Shown: piece by piece, positions 11,100-22,444 of the stretch | How positions within the stretch are numbered: position 1 is the stretch's first letter | Layout of the letters: every line of letters begins with the position of its first letter | Source: Eupeodes corollae | Taxonomy: Eukaryota > Arthropoda > Insecta > Diptera > Syrphidae | Length of the DNA: 64,000 nucleotides | Direction of reading: 5' to 3' | NCBI RefSeq assembly: GCF_945859685.1 | Contig: NC_079147.1 | Span: 135,246,645 to 135,310,644, forward strand | Position numbers and translations under genes: made by a program | The notes under the pieces: model-generated | What the model saw: the letters and a program-made list of their open reading frames with translations, nothing else | Databases searched by the model: none | Told to the model about the DNA's origin: nothing

Positions 11100-12215
11100 G
11101 CTCGAAGCGTTTGACACAGTAGAAAAGAAATGAACGCGCTTTAAAACTACACGAGCGAAAGAAGACAGCTTAGGAAAAGAACTTCATCTTTTAAATGGAG
11201 AGCGAGGCCCGCATCAGACGCAGAGATTCTACCAATTCGTCTGAAACATGACGCAGTATGATACTGTAAGGGCGGAGATGGAAATCTGATCACCGATCCC
11301 AAAAGCAGGCTGAAGCTATTGGAAGTGCTCTTTAACGAATAACTCAACGGAAAGATCACCAAAGAAATGATAACTCCATCATTTAAAGAAAGCAATGTCG
11401 TGCTGCTGCCAACAATCATTGAAGAGTAAGAAAGAGAAGTAATTTATGAAGTATAAGCCAAGGTAAGTCACTGAATGCAGCAATAATAGGGGTATAATAT
11501 TGTTGAATACAACCTATAAGACAATTGCCGCTATACTGCAAGGCGGATTAGCCCGGATACGAGGAAACCATAATCGGCAAATATCAATGTGGTTTTAGGT
11601 CAGGCAATCAGAATCCTGAACTTGGGCAGGTGACGGAAGACGTTAAGAATTTGACATTCCAATATATTATCTGTTTAAAGACTTCAAAGCTACTTATGCC
11701 GGTATAGCCAGGATAGACATTTTTGGAGGAGAGAATTCGACATCCCAAATAAACAGTTAAGACTATGTAGGATGACCATTTCGAACCGAGTGAAGATCAA
11801 TATCTGTGGAAAGCAAAAAAAGGTATCAAAACAATTCGAGAGGGACAATCTTCAACAAATTCTCGCAAATACTGGCTTAAGCATATGATATTGAAATCTT
11901 TGTTAGAAACCAACAAGAAACCAACATCTTATAAAGAATTTTTGAATCAAACATTTTTCTAACAATTCCAAACTACTGCTGTATAAGACTTAGGTGCTTA
12001 GTCAAAAAAACTAGAACGTATTTGCACCTTTCGGGACTTATGTCTTAGTTGGGCCCAATTTTGAGGAAGAATTATCCCGAAGATATAGCAATGAGTTGTA
12101 CGAAATATACCACGAAACTTATATATTTAAAAAGATAAAGCGTGATAGACTTCGATTGGCTGGGCTCGCATGAACGATGAAGAGCCCTACCAGAAAATCC
12201 TTTGTGGTACGATTT
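11100..12215 (+). pseudogene. Endonuclease/RT LINE relic, second lineage
   Basis: The plus strand shows 'DGNLITDPKSRLKLLEVLFNE' (near 11272-11336), a typical linker of RTE-like polyproteins, and 'NNRGIILLNTTYKTIAAIL' (near 11480-11540). 'GKYQCGFRSGNQ' (near 11576-11610) and 'LCRMTIS'-like 'LCRMTI' (near 11765-11785) follow. A C-terminal block, 'RYSNELYEIYHETY' and 'KIKRDRLRLAGL' (near 12080-12165), has the rearrangement 'RLRxLG' that ends such proteins. The catalytic YADD region is deleted. Frame is kept only over short runs. Related to, but diverged from, the family at 26.3 kb. Confidence 0.7.
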
Positions 12216-13534
12216 ATGTTGAATAAATTTTGTTCGCATAATTTTTAGAAATACATGAAATTAACATTAAAGTATTTAAGAAACAGGATATGTTATAAGT
12301 TTATGTTGAGAAAAGACATGCAAGCAACCAAAGTACTAATATGTATGTTACGATAAGCTTTATTTCATACTTGACACAATCATCGTTGTTTATTTCGTGC
12401 TTTTAACTATGCTCGTATAAGGTTGTGATGACGCGAAAATCAAGGTTTAAAAATGTAAGGTTTGAAAATTTGACACTAAAAATGTATGGCGGAGATGAAG
12501 AATTAAATAAATAAAACATCATTTTCTTGGTTAAGATCCATTTTTGATTAAGTGAAAGTGTTGCGCATTTGGCGCAAATTTAATTTGGTCGAGAACCTGG
12601 TATTAGATTGTACCAATATTCCGTACATCATTATAAATTGTTTTATCTTCTCGAAAACAATCTAAATAATGTGTCATCGCGATTCGAATTTCTGCTACCG
12701 GACTCGGAAATATTTTAATGAAATTGAAACAGTTTTTTAGTAGGTTTAACCATCAGTTATAATATTACAATAATTCAATTATTTGCCCTATTGATGTAAT
12801 TTCAATAAATATTTTTATTCGACAGTTTACAATCGCACGGTATTAAATACAAATAAATTAAAGTAGTTAAAAACAATACAAAAAAATAATATAAAAAAAA
12901 CACCTAGGTTGCATGGTTGGAATATGTATTATAATAATTGATGCCCACCAATACCATCCAACATAAATATTAAGCCGCACACAAACATGTTCGATTACCA
13001 AAAAGAACCAATTATGCATTGTAGAATCGTCCAGGTAATTGCTCGTTTATTTACAAATTGTTAAATCGATTCGAAACTCTGCGATAACAATTATTATCTC
13101 TTCGTTGAATTATTTATTATTCGCGCACAATTAAATCCAATTTGTTAATTTATCAAAATTGTTTAAACGGTAGCGGGAGCAGCGGTGTCTGTTGGACCAT
13201 GTATGTCATGACACATTTCTGCGGTGCCAGAGAGAATAAATGACATGCCATACCTTTTTTTAGTGTGAATCCCTTGAAACAATTGTTATTAAATACAATA
13301 ATTTTCTGTACTATGTGGAATAGACTTGATGTGAATTATTATTGTAGCACGCTGTAACGTCTTGTTTCGAAATGCGTGTGTCTGTTTAAGTTCAATTATG
13401 ATTATACAAAAACTTCTATTCAACGCAACTTAAAATTATAAAACAAAATAATAAATAAAAGATAGCAAAACCTTTATTAGAAAGTAAACAAAATAAATTA
13501 TAGATGTCCTAAAAAGAATTAATAGCATTTAATG
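12216..13534. other. AT-rich, no gene seen
   Basis: I see no reading frame, tRNA, inverted-repeat pair or coding relic here. The stretch 13165-13255 (AGCGGGAGCAGCGG near 13172) is less AT-rich than its surroundings but has no assigned function. Confidence 0.5.
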
Positions 13535-13925
13535 AATTAAAATCTTGTCTTTGCAGAAAACCAGTACTGAAACTATTTAATCATGTTTTGCTCACAGAAC
13601 TTAACACAGACGCCAGCATATAGGGATATGGAAGGGTGATACTGCAGAAGAACAGTGACGGATATTTCACCCAACGTTCTTTTTGAGTTTCAAGACAAGT
13701 AGTTTGGAGAGAAAATTCACAAGTTACGAACTCAAGGTGATGGCGATAATGAAGTGTTAAGACAAGCTAAGAGTGACTTTTCACTTGTCACAGACTGTAA
13801 AGCATTAGATGCCACTATGAGGAGGGAATTGTATCTGCGGGTAGAACGATGGGCGATCATATTACACGAATACCTTATTAGGTCACACACATGTGAATAC
13901 ACTAAGCAGTGGTTTAAATGTGGAA
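13535..13925 (+). pseudogene. Gypsy-type LTR retroelement RNase H relic
   Basis: The translation gives 'LKSCLCRKPVLKLF' then 'LLTELNTDASI.GYGRVILQKNSDG' (near 13595-13660), the start of the RNase H fold with its first aspartate. 'KFTSYELKVMAIM' (13707-13745) carries the second acidic residue, and 'LVTDCKALDAT' (near 13785-13817) the third. The following 'RVERWAIILHEY' segment can be traced near 13845-13875. Stops at 13621 and later, together with frame changes, show decay. No LTR could be paired with it. Confidence 0.8.
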
Positions 13926-15065
13926 AAAGATAAAAAAAATGAAAGTACTAGTATGATTTTTTTTTATTATATTATAGTTATATAGTTGGTCTATGATTTT
14001 TTTTAAATTTGAGCAATTTTTGTTATGAAGTATTAAAGATACAGGGGTCCAAAGGTACTCTTCTTTTCAATTTTGAAATTTATATATTTTCTTGCACTAA
14101 CTTCTATGCAGCAAAAATAGCGTTTTAAACCTTTAAGCCAGAATTTTTATTTTCTTTTTCAAAAACATGTACTTTAAGATGAAAAAAGCCTAGGCATATA
14201 TATATGTATATGTAATGTATATATGTATATTTTAGATAAGTCAGAGCAGAGAGCTCTAACATTAAAATTTGTATGTTTTTTCCTTAGAGCTTCAATTTTA
14301 GCTACACTTGTCAACACGCTCTCACTAAATTCACTTGAAATCTACAATATTCACCTAACTAGTCAAAAAGAATGAAATCCGTTTGGATCCAACTCTGTGA
14401 CACATGTTCAATTTTGTTCACCTAAATCAGGTCTTAAAAAACACGGTTTTGACGACGATAGATCCCGAAAAATTTACAATTTCTATATATATACATATAT
14501 AAATATATATATATACAGATATCTAGATAAGACCTTAATTTTTAGAAACTATATGTACCTTTCTTTAAAAAATAAAATAAAATTAATCCATTGAACTTGT
14601 GAGACATTCAATTTATAAAAAACTTTTTTTTTTGCCTGACTTATTTTCCACTTGTTTCCTAACTTTTATTTAAAAAATTACAATAAAAATAAAAAAAATT
14701 ATGATGTAGTAAACTATTATGTAAGTATACCTTAATATAATATGAAAATAAATCAGGTATAATCTTAAAATTTTGTATAATATTACGCAAAAAAAAAGGA
14801 CAGGTAAAATAAAAAAGGTGCTTTTTGTGGTTTTACCTGTTTTTCCTAATACTTAATGTTAAGTATATGAATTGATGTTATATGAATGCAAAACAACCAA
14901 TTTTTTTTTAAGACCATATTTCGCAAAACCCTTTCAGAATAGGTGCGAACTAATAAGAATAGTTTGGTTAACACATATATATATAGATAAAACAAGATGG
15001 AATAATAAGTCATTATTAAGCTTTTGTTTATTAACATATCACAGTTTGTTTTTAGTTACACTGTT
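13926..15065. other. AT-rich, no gene; TA microsatellites
   Basis: TATATGTA-type tracts occur at 14198-14232 and 14483-14522. I see no coding relic or repeat boundary. Confidence 0.5.
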
Positions 15066-15269
15066 TTGTGTGAAGTTCTAATTAAAGGTCTTGATTTTGT
15101 AGAACTGTTTCCATACGAAGAGTATCCTCACTTGAGCGAAAATGATATTTTTCTAATAACATCGGAAATTAAAAAAAGATTCTTTTCTCAGTTTAGACAG
15201 AGATACATGTTGGTTAGTTATAACCAAACATAGACGTTTTATCTGATTCTAGTCGTGGTAGACACAAAC

Positions 15270-15655
15270 AAATATTTTACATCGTGCAGTGACCGAGCAA
15301 AAAGATATAAAGTAGATAATCTGAGATCTTCTCTATCACAGGATCTTATAAATACTGCATATTCTCAAAATTAACAGGTAAATATTTGTTTAAAGTAAAT
15401 CAAAGTAGTTAAAAGTAATAATACTAAGTCATGATTTTTTTGCACTTTTTTTCTCAGAATTTGACGCAGATACTGCCTTAGCTTTTATAACGCAAGCAAA
15501 AATATCGAAATACCAATACGAAATTTTAAGAAAAGCTACAAAGCTACTGAATTCATTGAAAAGGTTGGTATCAAGGTTGACGTTGTAAAGCAAAGAACTG
15601 GAACAAAAAATGTCGGCAATCACGAAGATTTTTTAAAAATCCGCTTCTGACTGCA
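15270..15655 (+). pseudogene. Unidentified TE-associated gene relic with apparent intron
   Basis: Two coding-like stretches flank a good intron. The first reads 'CSDRAKRYKVDNLRSSLSQDLINTAYSQ' in two parts (near 15284-15370). The second reads 'EFDADTALAFITQAKISKYQYEILRKATKLLNSL' in pieces (15457-15560). Between them lies an 80-bp candidate intron, 15378-15457, with CAG|GTAAAT donor and a pyrimidine-rich TTTTTTCTCAG acceptor. The 'RAKR...LR' and 'QYxxIR' pattern resembles uncharacterised, probably transposon-derived insect proteins, but I cannot name a family. The halves are not in one frame, so at least one lesion exists. The open frame at 15024-15233 may be its upstream part. Confidence 0.35.
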
Positions 15656-15696
15656 GAGATCACCAAAATAGGTTGATAACAAGACTTTCAGTCATA

Positions 15697-16009
15697 AAAA
15701 ATAATTAAATTGGGTGGCGCAACAGTCCGTTTGAGAACTAGGGCCTAGTGACTGACAACTCTCAACCATTCCTGTGTGCTAGTACTGTTGTCAGGGTCGG
15801 AGGGGACCTACAGTTTTAAGCCGATTCCGAACGGAAAATTTGAGAAAGCACTTTTCATGACATGAATTACTCTTGGATAATTTGTCAATTCTTCGCAAGA
15901 GGCCGTACCCGTGAAAAAAAAAACTTTAGATAGCATAGGCAGGGATCGGATCCAAGACCTCTCGCATGACAGTCCAACTCACTAACCATCATGCCACGGG
16001 TACGGGTAT
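15697..16009 (-). mobile_element. Full-length tRNA-derived SINE, copy 2, 14-bp TSD
   Basis: The 313-bp insertion is bounded by the perfect 14-bp direct repeat GACTTTCAGTCATA (15683-15696 and 16010-16023). On the minus strand it starts with a tRNA-like head (ATACCCGTACCCGTGGCATG), an A-box-like TGGTTAGTGAGTTGG and a degenerate B box near 15945-15955. The unique body follows, and the tail is CACTAGGCCCTAG...GCGCCACCCAATT, then an A/T-rich end. A pol III head, LINE-like tail and long target duplication are the hallmarks of a SINE. It inserted beside the gene relic at 15270-15655. Confidence 0.88.
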
Positions 16010-16604
16010 GACTTTCAGTCATATTGGCAGTAATTTTTTGCAATTTTTCAATTGATACAGACAAATTTAAGGTTATTCTGAAGAGATAGCTAAATTAGCG
16101 ATTTTGTTATACCCTTGGTATCACATGCCTGCAACAGTTCATAAAATCTTATAACACAAAAAGTGCATTTTTGCCAGTGGATTCACTTTCAGAGGAGGCC
16201 CAGCAAAGCAGAAATAAGGACAATAAATATTACAGAACCCACCACTCCAGTCCGTACGTCCGTTTGTTCGCGACGTTTTGTTCGTCTTCCATAGCTCACG
16301 AACCAGAAGAGATATCAACTTCAAATAAATTTTGTTATACAGATAATAAGGCAGAAAGATGCAGAAAAGGCTCTCAAGAAAATTTCGTTGGTGGTTTTTT
16401 TACCATAGCAGGTTGAAAAAAGGTGAAAACTTTGGTTACTCCTAAATATCTAACCAAAAACGCTAGAGACTTGAATTAAATTTTATATAATAAAGGGTGT
16501 CCCAAAATTAACGCAAGATTTGAATTTGCCGCCATTTGTGCAGTGAAGTGTTGGCAACCCTGAAAAAAAGCAATTTGACAGCTAACAGTATAGGGTTATT
16601 AAAA

Positions 16605-18044
16605 ATGGGGCGTTACACGGTAGAACAACGTGTCTTCATTATTAAAGAATATTTCAAAAATAGTGAAAGCTTGGCGGCTGCAGTTCGAAAATTTCATACA
16701 AAATATGGTCGGAATAGTGTTTTAACTTCGTCAACTGTGAAGAGATTAATTGAAAAATTCATGGAGACTGGATCCGTTGGAGACGCCAAACACACTGGTC
16801 GTCCAAAAACAAGCCGTTCAAATGTGAATGTCGAAGCAGTGTGTGAGAGTGTTGCTGACAATCCAGGAACCTCATCACCTGCGCACATTTGATTTTATAC
16901 ATATTGACTTCCATAGAACTAACTATGGAAAGAATGAAGCTTTAAGTCGAATGAGCATTTTATATAACTTTAAATTTAAATAAGGTGGGATTAAAATCAT
17001 TGTTTAGAACCAGTGCTCCACTATCGTAAACGTTCTAATTTTATTTTTTTGTTCTGTAATAGTTAAATGCTAATTTTGTTTTGCATTTTGTGCGTGTGTT
17101 AGGCTATATTTGTATTTTTTTTTTACTAACAACTAACACATGCACTTACGATGAGCCTCTGATCGTAGTTTGACGCTTGCTATAAGCTTACTACTTTCTG
17201 AAATTCTGAAGTGTAAGAAAAAAACATCAATTCGACGTCGTGGACAAGAATTGCAAATTTCAAGAACCTCTCTACAGTGTATACTCACCAAATATCTGTG
17301 TCTTCATGCTTACAAAATTTAATTAACACAACAATTGAAGCCTAATGACCATGGACGGAAAAGAGAGTTTGTTGAATAGATTATTGAACATCAACAAATG
17401 GACCCTAATTTTTCGAGCAAAATCATCCTAAGCGATGAAGCACATTTTCATCTTGATGGCTTTGTCAATCGCCAAAATTGCCGCATTTGGGGGTTCGGAG
17501 AACCCACATGTGATTTCCAAAAACAAATGCATCCACAACGCGTGACTGTATGGTGTGGATTTTGGGCTGGAGGCATAATTGGGCCATATTTTTTTGAAAA
17601 TGATGCTGGTCAAGCAGTGACTGTTACTGGTGCTCGATATCGCGACATGATAACACTGTTCTTTCTGCCAAAATTGGATGATATTGATGTGTCCAATATG
17701 TGGTTTCAACAAGACGGTGCCACATGTCATACAGCCCGTGAAACAATTCAATAACTGCATGAGATATTTCCAGGTCGTGTACTCTCTCGTTTCTGTGATC
17801 AAAATTGGCCTCCTAGATCGTGTGATTTAACACCATTAGACTTCTTTTTATGGGTTATTTGAAATCACAAGTCTATGTCAATAAGCCCACAACCACCTGT
17901 GCATTAAAGGAGGAGATTCAACGCTGCATCAACGAAATTCAGCCACATTTATGCAGAATGGTCATGGAAAATTTCAACAAAAGAGTGCGCATGTGCATGC
18001 AAAGCCGTGGAGGCCATTTGTTTGATGTGTTATTCCATACATAA
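16605..18044 (+). pseudogene. DD41D mariner transposase, disrupted
   Basis: The ATG at 16605 begins 'MGRYTVEQRVFIIKEYF', a helix-turn-helix DNA-binding start. 'TVKRLIEKFMETGSVGDAKHTGRPKTSR' (in pieces) follows to 'NPGTSS' at about 16875. A 347-bp insertion then intervenes, and the frame resumes with 'IRRRGQELQISRTSLQ' at 17228. The catalytic core has 'SDEAHF' (17432-17449), 'QQDGATCH' (17707-17730) and 'DLTPLDFFLW' (17824-17853). Counting from the D of QDG to the last D of DLTPLD gives 41 residues between, hence DD41D. Lesions are stops at 17320 and 17377, a stop at 17752 (CAA to TAA position) and a one-base frameshift near 17852. The C-terminus 'RGGHLFDVLFHT' ends at 18041. Inactive. Confidence 0.92.
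16878..17224. mobile_element. 347-bp unidentified insertion with 5-bp TSD CATCA
   Basis: This sequence interrupts the mariner transposase between 'GTSS' and 'IRRR'. It is flanked by CATCA at 16873-16877 and 17225-17229, and its removal restores the codon frame. It starts CCTGCGCACATTTG and ends in seven A residues (GTGTAAGAAAAAAA). It lacks TG...CA ends, so it is not an obvious solo LTR. The A-tail suggests a 5'-truncated retroposon on the plus strand. No coding similarity or pol III box was found. Confidence 0.8.
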
Positions 18045-19399
18045 CCCTATCTTATGTACTTTACGAGTCAATAAAAATATAACTATCAAAAGATTAAAAA
18101 CGCCGTTTTCTATTTAATTCAAATCTTGCGTTAATTTTGGGACACCCTTTATATTGTAACGTAATACCAAATAGGTATATTTTTTGAAAAAAAATCAATA
18201 TAACGGTTTTTTTATAAATCAATAAAACTGAAAAAAAATTTGTCACCTCCAAAATTTTACGACTGAAATATGATTTTATCTCTAAAACAATTTTGTGCAA
18301 CGAAGAATAATGTTTTTGACATCTGATAAAATTTTGAGAAAAATCGAATTGACAGTTTTTTTTTATAAAAAATAAAAATCTAAAAAACATTACTCAAAGT
18401 TGTTAAAAATTGAATATCGATTCAAATATCTTTTAAAACCTTGAAATTTATTCTTCAAGCTCATTTTATCTTATAATAAATATTGTTTTCAACATTTTGA
18501 AAAATGTTGAGAAAAATCGAATAGACATTTTTTTTTACAAAAAATAAAAACCTAAAAAAAAATATATAAAAGTTAGTAAAAATTGATTTTCGACTCAAAT
18601 ATCTTTTCAAAACTTTGAGATATTGGCTTTAATTTACTTTTATCTTTCAAAAAATCTGTCAACATTCAGTTAAAGTTTGAAAAAAATCGAATTGACAGTT
18701 TTTTTTACAAAAAATTAAAAACCAAAAAAAAATTAAGAAAAGTTGGTAAAAAATGATTTTCGACTCAAATATCTTTTAAAAATTTTGAGATAATAGCTTC
18801 TTACTATTTTTTTCTTATAAGAAATATTGTTTTTAACATTATTAATTTTGAGAAAAATCGAATTGACAGTTTTCTTACAAAAAATAAAAACCTAAAAAAA
18901 ATGTATAGAAGTTGGTAAAAATTGATTTTCGACTCAAATATCTCTTCAAATTTTTGAAATATTAGCTTCAAACTTATTTCATTTTACAGAAAATATTTTA
19001 TTCAATATTCAGAAATTTTTATCCAACAAAAAAAATCCAACAGTCCATTTTTTCATAAAAAATAAAATCTACAAAAAATAGTACTCAAATTTGGTAAAAA
19101 TTGATACGAGTACATATAGACAAACTTTTAAGCTACACAAATCGACAGACGGGATGGGAAGTTATCAGTGTGGGTCGCATCCCAGCCTCTTTTTATTTAT
19201 GATATTAGTATTATAAGTATTTTACGAATGTATAAGTTGAAAGGAGGTACCCATCTGTTAGTTGTCCCGAAGCTGCTTAAAGAAAATCGTTCGGAAAGTA
19301 CATCTTCAAGGGCACATAATTCAAAAAAAAGTGGAAGATATACTTAAACAGGTTTAACAGATACGAGTAACAATGCTCATGGGAGGTATATATAAGTTA

Positions 19400-19900
19400 A
19401 AGCAAACTATCTGAAGTGGAGGCCCAAGGATCCCTACACCTCCACACATTACATATCCATCACGTCGGACCACTTCCATCAGGAAACAAATTTTATTTAT
19501 AACTTCGTATTCGTAGTGGTTGATGCATTAACGAAGTTAACGTGGATTTACTCCGTGAAGATTACAAAATGCAATTAAACCATAAAACATTTAGACCAGC
19601 AAAAAGAAATATTCGGGAACCCATATGATCTCGGGTAGAGGTGCCGCGTTAACAGGAAACGCATTTAAATAATTTTGTGAAAAAAGGAATTCATCCCATA
19701 CAAACAACCACTGGTGTACCAAGGATACAAAAAAATATATTATGGAAGTTCTATCGAAGGTGCCATTAGAAGAAATAAATAAATGGTACCAAAATGTATT
19801 CAACTGTATTCGGAGCAACCATGCGTCGATTAGAAGATTTAGCGATTACAAAACTAATATATTTTGATATGATTTTGAGAAATACCGTTAAAGAGATAAT
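19400..19900 (+). pseudogene. Gypsy-type integrase core relic
   Basis: In shifting frames the plus strand reads 'LHTLHIHHVGPLPSGNKF' (near 19438-19492), 'VFVVVDALTKLTWIYSVK' (19508-19561), 'EIFGNPYDLG' (19607-19636) and 'LTGNAFK.FCEKR' (19648-19686). The pattern 'IQTTTGVP' (19697-19720) follows. This is the retroviral-type integrase catalytic domain of a Gypsy LTR element. The first catalytic aspartate, expected in 'HxD..GP', reads as His here. A final 'RRLEDLAITKLI' segment ends near 19860. Several frameshifts; no LTRs found. Confidence 0.75.
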
Positions 19901-19904
19901 CTGA

Positions 19905-22330
19905 TTTTAATCTGAGAATTAAAGAAACCGCTGTGTGTTTGTGATTTCCTCTGTTCCTATTGGTGTAATGGTGTAAAAAAACTAAAGTTTAAACTACCAA
20001 GATCTGATGGTGATGAAATTTGTCCGTTTATTATTCCAACAATAAAACAAAACTGCAAGTACTTCCTATGATTTCTCAAAGAAGGAAGATTTATGAGAGA
20101 AAGTCTCTGTGAATAAGGCGGTAATGTATGAATATTATGAAACTACGGAAGGGATCGTAGACAAAAACACACAAATCTTTTCTGAATGGTTTCGAATCTT
20201 GTGACGTGTACGGCTAGTAAGGTGACCATACTGTACAAGTGTGTAAAACTCATGGTTTTACATTTGTCAACATTTAAAATAAGACGATTATTATTGCACC
20301 ATTCCCAGAACAATATTAAGCCTTCTTGCAAGAGAAGACAGTCAGATGTAGAGTTAATTTTTTTTTTTAAATTAATGTCATCAGCATATATTAGAACAGA
20401 CGAATTTTGTATGATCGAAACCAAGTCATTTATAAATAAAAGAAATAGAATAGGACCAAGGTGACTACCCTGGGGAACACCAGAATTCAAAACAAATGAA
20501 CTTGAACACTCATTACTAAATTTAACATTATAACGTCTATCTTGCAAATATGAGGAGATCCAGTTTAAGAAACTGTCGTTTAAACCTTGCTGTGATAGTT
20601 TTAAAAGTAATGTTTTATGACACAATTTATCAAAGGCCTTGCTGAAATCAGTAATGATACAATCAACTTGTTCACGTTTTTTAAACACACCTAAACAAAA
20701 GGACGTACAGTTAAACAGATTAGTAACAGTTGAACGCTTTTTAACAAAACCATGCTGGTTATCCCAGATAATTGAACTACAGTGACAAAAGAAAGGACAC
20801 TACATATGATTGACTTAAATAGTTTAAGTATCACAGATAGTTTAGGAATAGGTCGGTAGTCATTATTTCGTTTTTAGGGCCTTTTTGTGTACTGGTATTA
20901 TGAAGAAGCTCTTCCAGATAATAGGAAACAGCGAGTTACTTACGGACGTGTTGAATACGCAGCACATTTCTTTAAAATGGATGATGGTCAAGTTGTGGAT
21001 ACTATTAAAGACAGTATCTTCACTAATAACGCAATTGATAGAATTTGAGTGGGGAAAATTTATAACAGTGGTATAGATGTGCTAGGAAAACTAATAGTAT
21101 TATAATTTACAAATGCATCTTTGAAGTCGTTTGCGAACATGCTCGCAATTATTCTCGGCTCATTACTATTATGTCCAATCAGTCATTAAGTTAGGGTACC
21201 CACATGATTTCTTCTTACGATTAACGAAATTCCATTAGATTTAAGGTTTAATTCAATTCTCTGAATATAGTCATCATATGGGATGTAAGAGTACACAGTG
21301 AAAAGTGGTTTTATTATAATGAATGTCCTTTAATCATCATCAGTTCTTGTTTGATTGTACTTTATCCAAGCTTTGTTCCTTTTGTTTTTTAAGTTTTTAA
21401 CGTGAGAATCAAACCATGGTGGACCACTCAAGTTATTTTGACTCTTTTTAAATGGAATCGTTTTGTAGAAATAGTCAAAAAGAGTTAAATAAAAAATGTT
21501 ACCCATATCGTCAATATTAAAGTTAAAAAATAAGTGATCCCAATTGATCGTACATAATAAGTTAAAAAGGTTTTCAATTACACCTACTAAAGGTAAATTC
21601 TAGTTCGTTGTTATTAGATTCCATATGAGGTGAAGCCATGTTTAAATTAAGTGCTATGTCTAATGCAGGAGATGGCGAACTTCGTCCACAATTTTGACAG
21701 CAGAAGAAATCATAGCTGCTTCAGAGCATATGGTTTCGGAGAAAAATACCAGATCGATTGTTTTTCCCAAACAGTTCTTCACACCGTTTAGTTGACTTAA
21801 GCCACATGAAGACATACCATTTGTTAATAAAAACTCGTTTATTAGAACGTAGAAGTTATCGTTGTCAATTTGAATCCAATTGAAATTGGTTAAATTAAAA
21901 TCACCAACAACCAGTACCTCATCCTAAGGCTCCAAAAGGATATAAATACTATACAGTTGTTTAGTTTTTTATAAACCTCGTTCTTGGAGCTTGGATGTGT
22001 ATATATTATAAGAGGAATCAAATATAATAACATCGTTAGGAAGATTTTTAATGTTTTTGTAAACAATGTTGGTCTTTGTCCGAAGTCCATTTACTCGTAC
22101 GTTTTGGTAGTAGATTAAAACCTCTTTAAGCTGCTTTGACGGTGGTTTAGCGTTATCCGAAACTCACGAAAAGGGTTGTTCGACTTATTTATAAATTCAT
22201 GAATTATTACTTCTTTAGGCCAAAACGATGGTGAATTTAAAACATGGAAAATTGAGTCAGGTGTAAGTATTTTAAAAGACGAATACTTAGAATGGTTACG
22301 ATGTAAAATTCTCAACATTTAACGTAAATG
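19905..22330 (-). pseudogene. LINE with endonuclease and RT, minus strand (CR1/Jockey-like)
   Basis: In the direction of coding, 'VVGDFNLTNFNWIQID' (near 21870-21918) is the apurinic-type endonuclease motif, followed by 'LVFFSETICSEAA' (near 21720-21760). 'GPPWFDSHVKNLKNKRNKAW' (near 21360-21420) is the linker. The RT open frame is 20143-20688 (181 aa): 'DFSKAFDK' at residues 14-21, 'SGVPQGSHLGPILFLLFIND' at 69-88 and the catalytic 'YADD' at 101-104. The tail 'RFETIQKRFVCFCLRSLP' is followed by 'IINGQISSPSDLGSLNF' near 19980-20035. The region between about 20690 and 22320 contains many stops. It abuts the Gypsy integrase relic. Confidence 0.82.
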
Positions 22331-22444
22331 CGGAACCCAGCTTTTCGGACAAGTGATTATTTTATGTTAAGTGTATACTATACAAGTTTAGAAAGAAACA
22401 ATATTTTTTGCCCTTCAATTGTTGCTGTGGTGCACATCTACTTT

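Larger units (their letters stand above)
16493..18149 (+). mobile_element. Mariner-superfamily transposon, DD41D type, TA TSD
   Basis: A 1,657-bp element flanked by TA (16491-16492 and 18150-18151). It has perfect 34-bp terminal inverted repeats at 16493-16526 and 18116-18149, beginning AAGGGTGTCCCAAAATTAAC. The empty site survives in the homologous repeat near 63430 (TATATAATATATTGTAACG on its minus strand), which confirms both ends. It contains one plus-strand transposase pseudogene and a secondary 347-bp insertion. Without that insertion the element would be about 1.3 kb, the usual size for this superfamily. Confidence 0.93.
16240..19193 (+). repeat. Dispersed subrepeat element, copy A (split by mariner)
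   Basis: This is a non-coding, AT-rich repeat that recurs at 31995-32612, 44092-45213, 48130-49017, 50652-52410 and on the minus strand at 61133-61602 and 62473-63665. After the mariner at 16493-18149 is removed, the remaining parts join as in the uninterrupted minus-strand copy at 63430. The 3' half consists of tandem units of about 170 bp, each starting near 'GAGAAAAATCGAATTGACAG' (18336, 18509, 18678, 18850 and about 19020). The right end has the signature CAGTGTGGGTCGCATCCC near 19166-19183. No coding frame is present. Confidence 0.85.

Noticed and set aside
17428..17802. Minus-strand 124-codon frame
   Set aside because: Antisense shadow of the DD41D transposase core.
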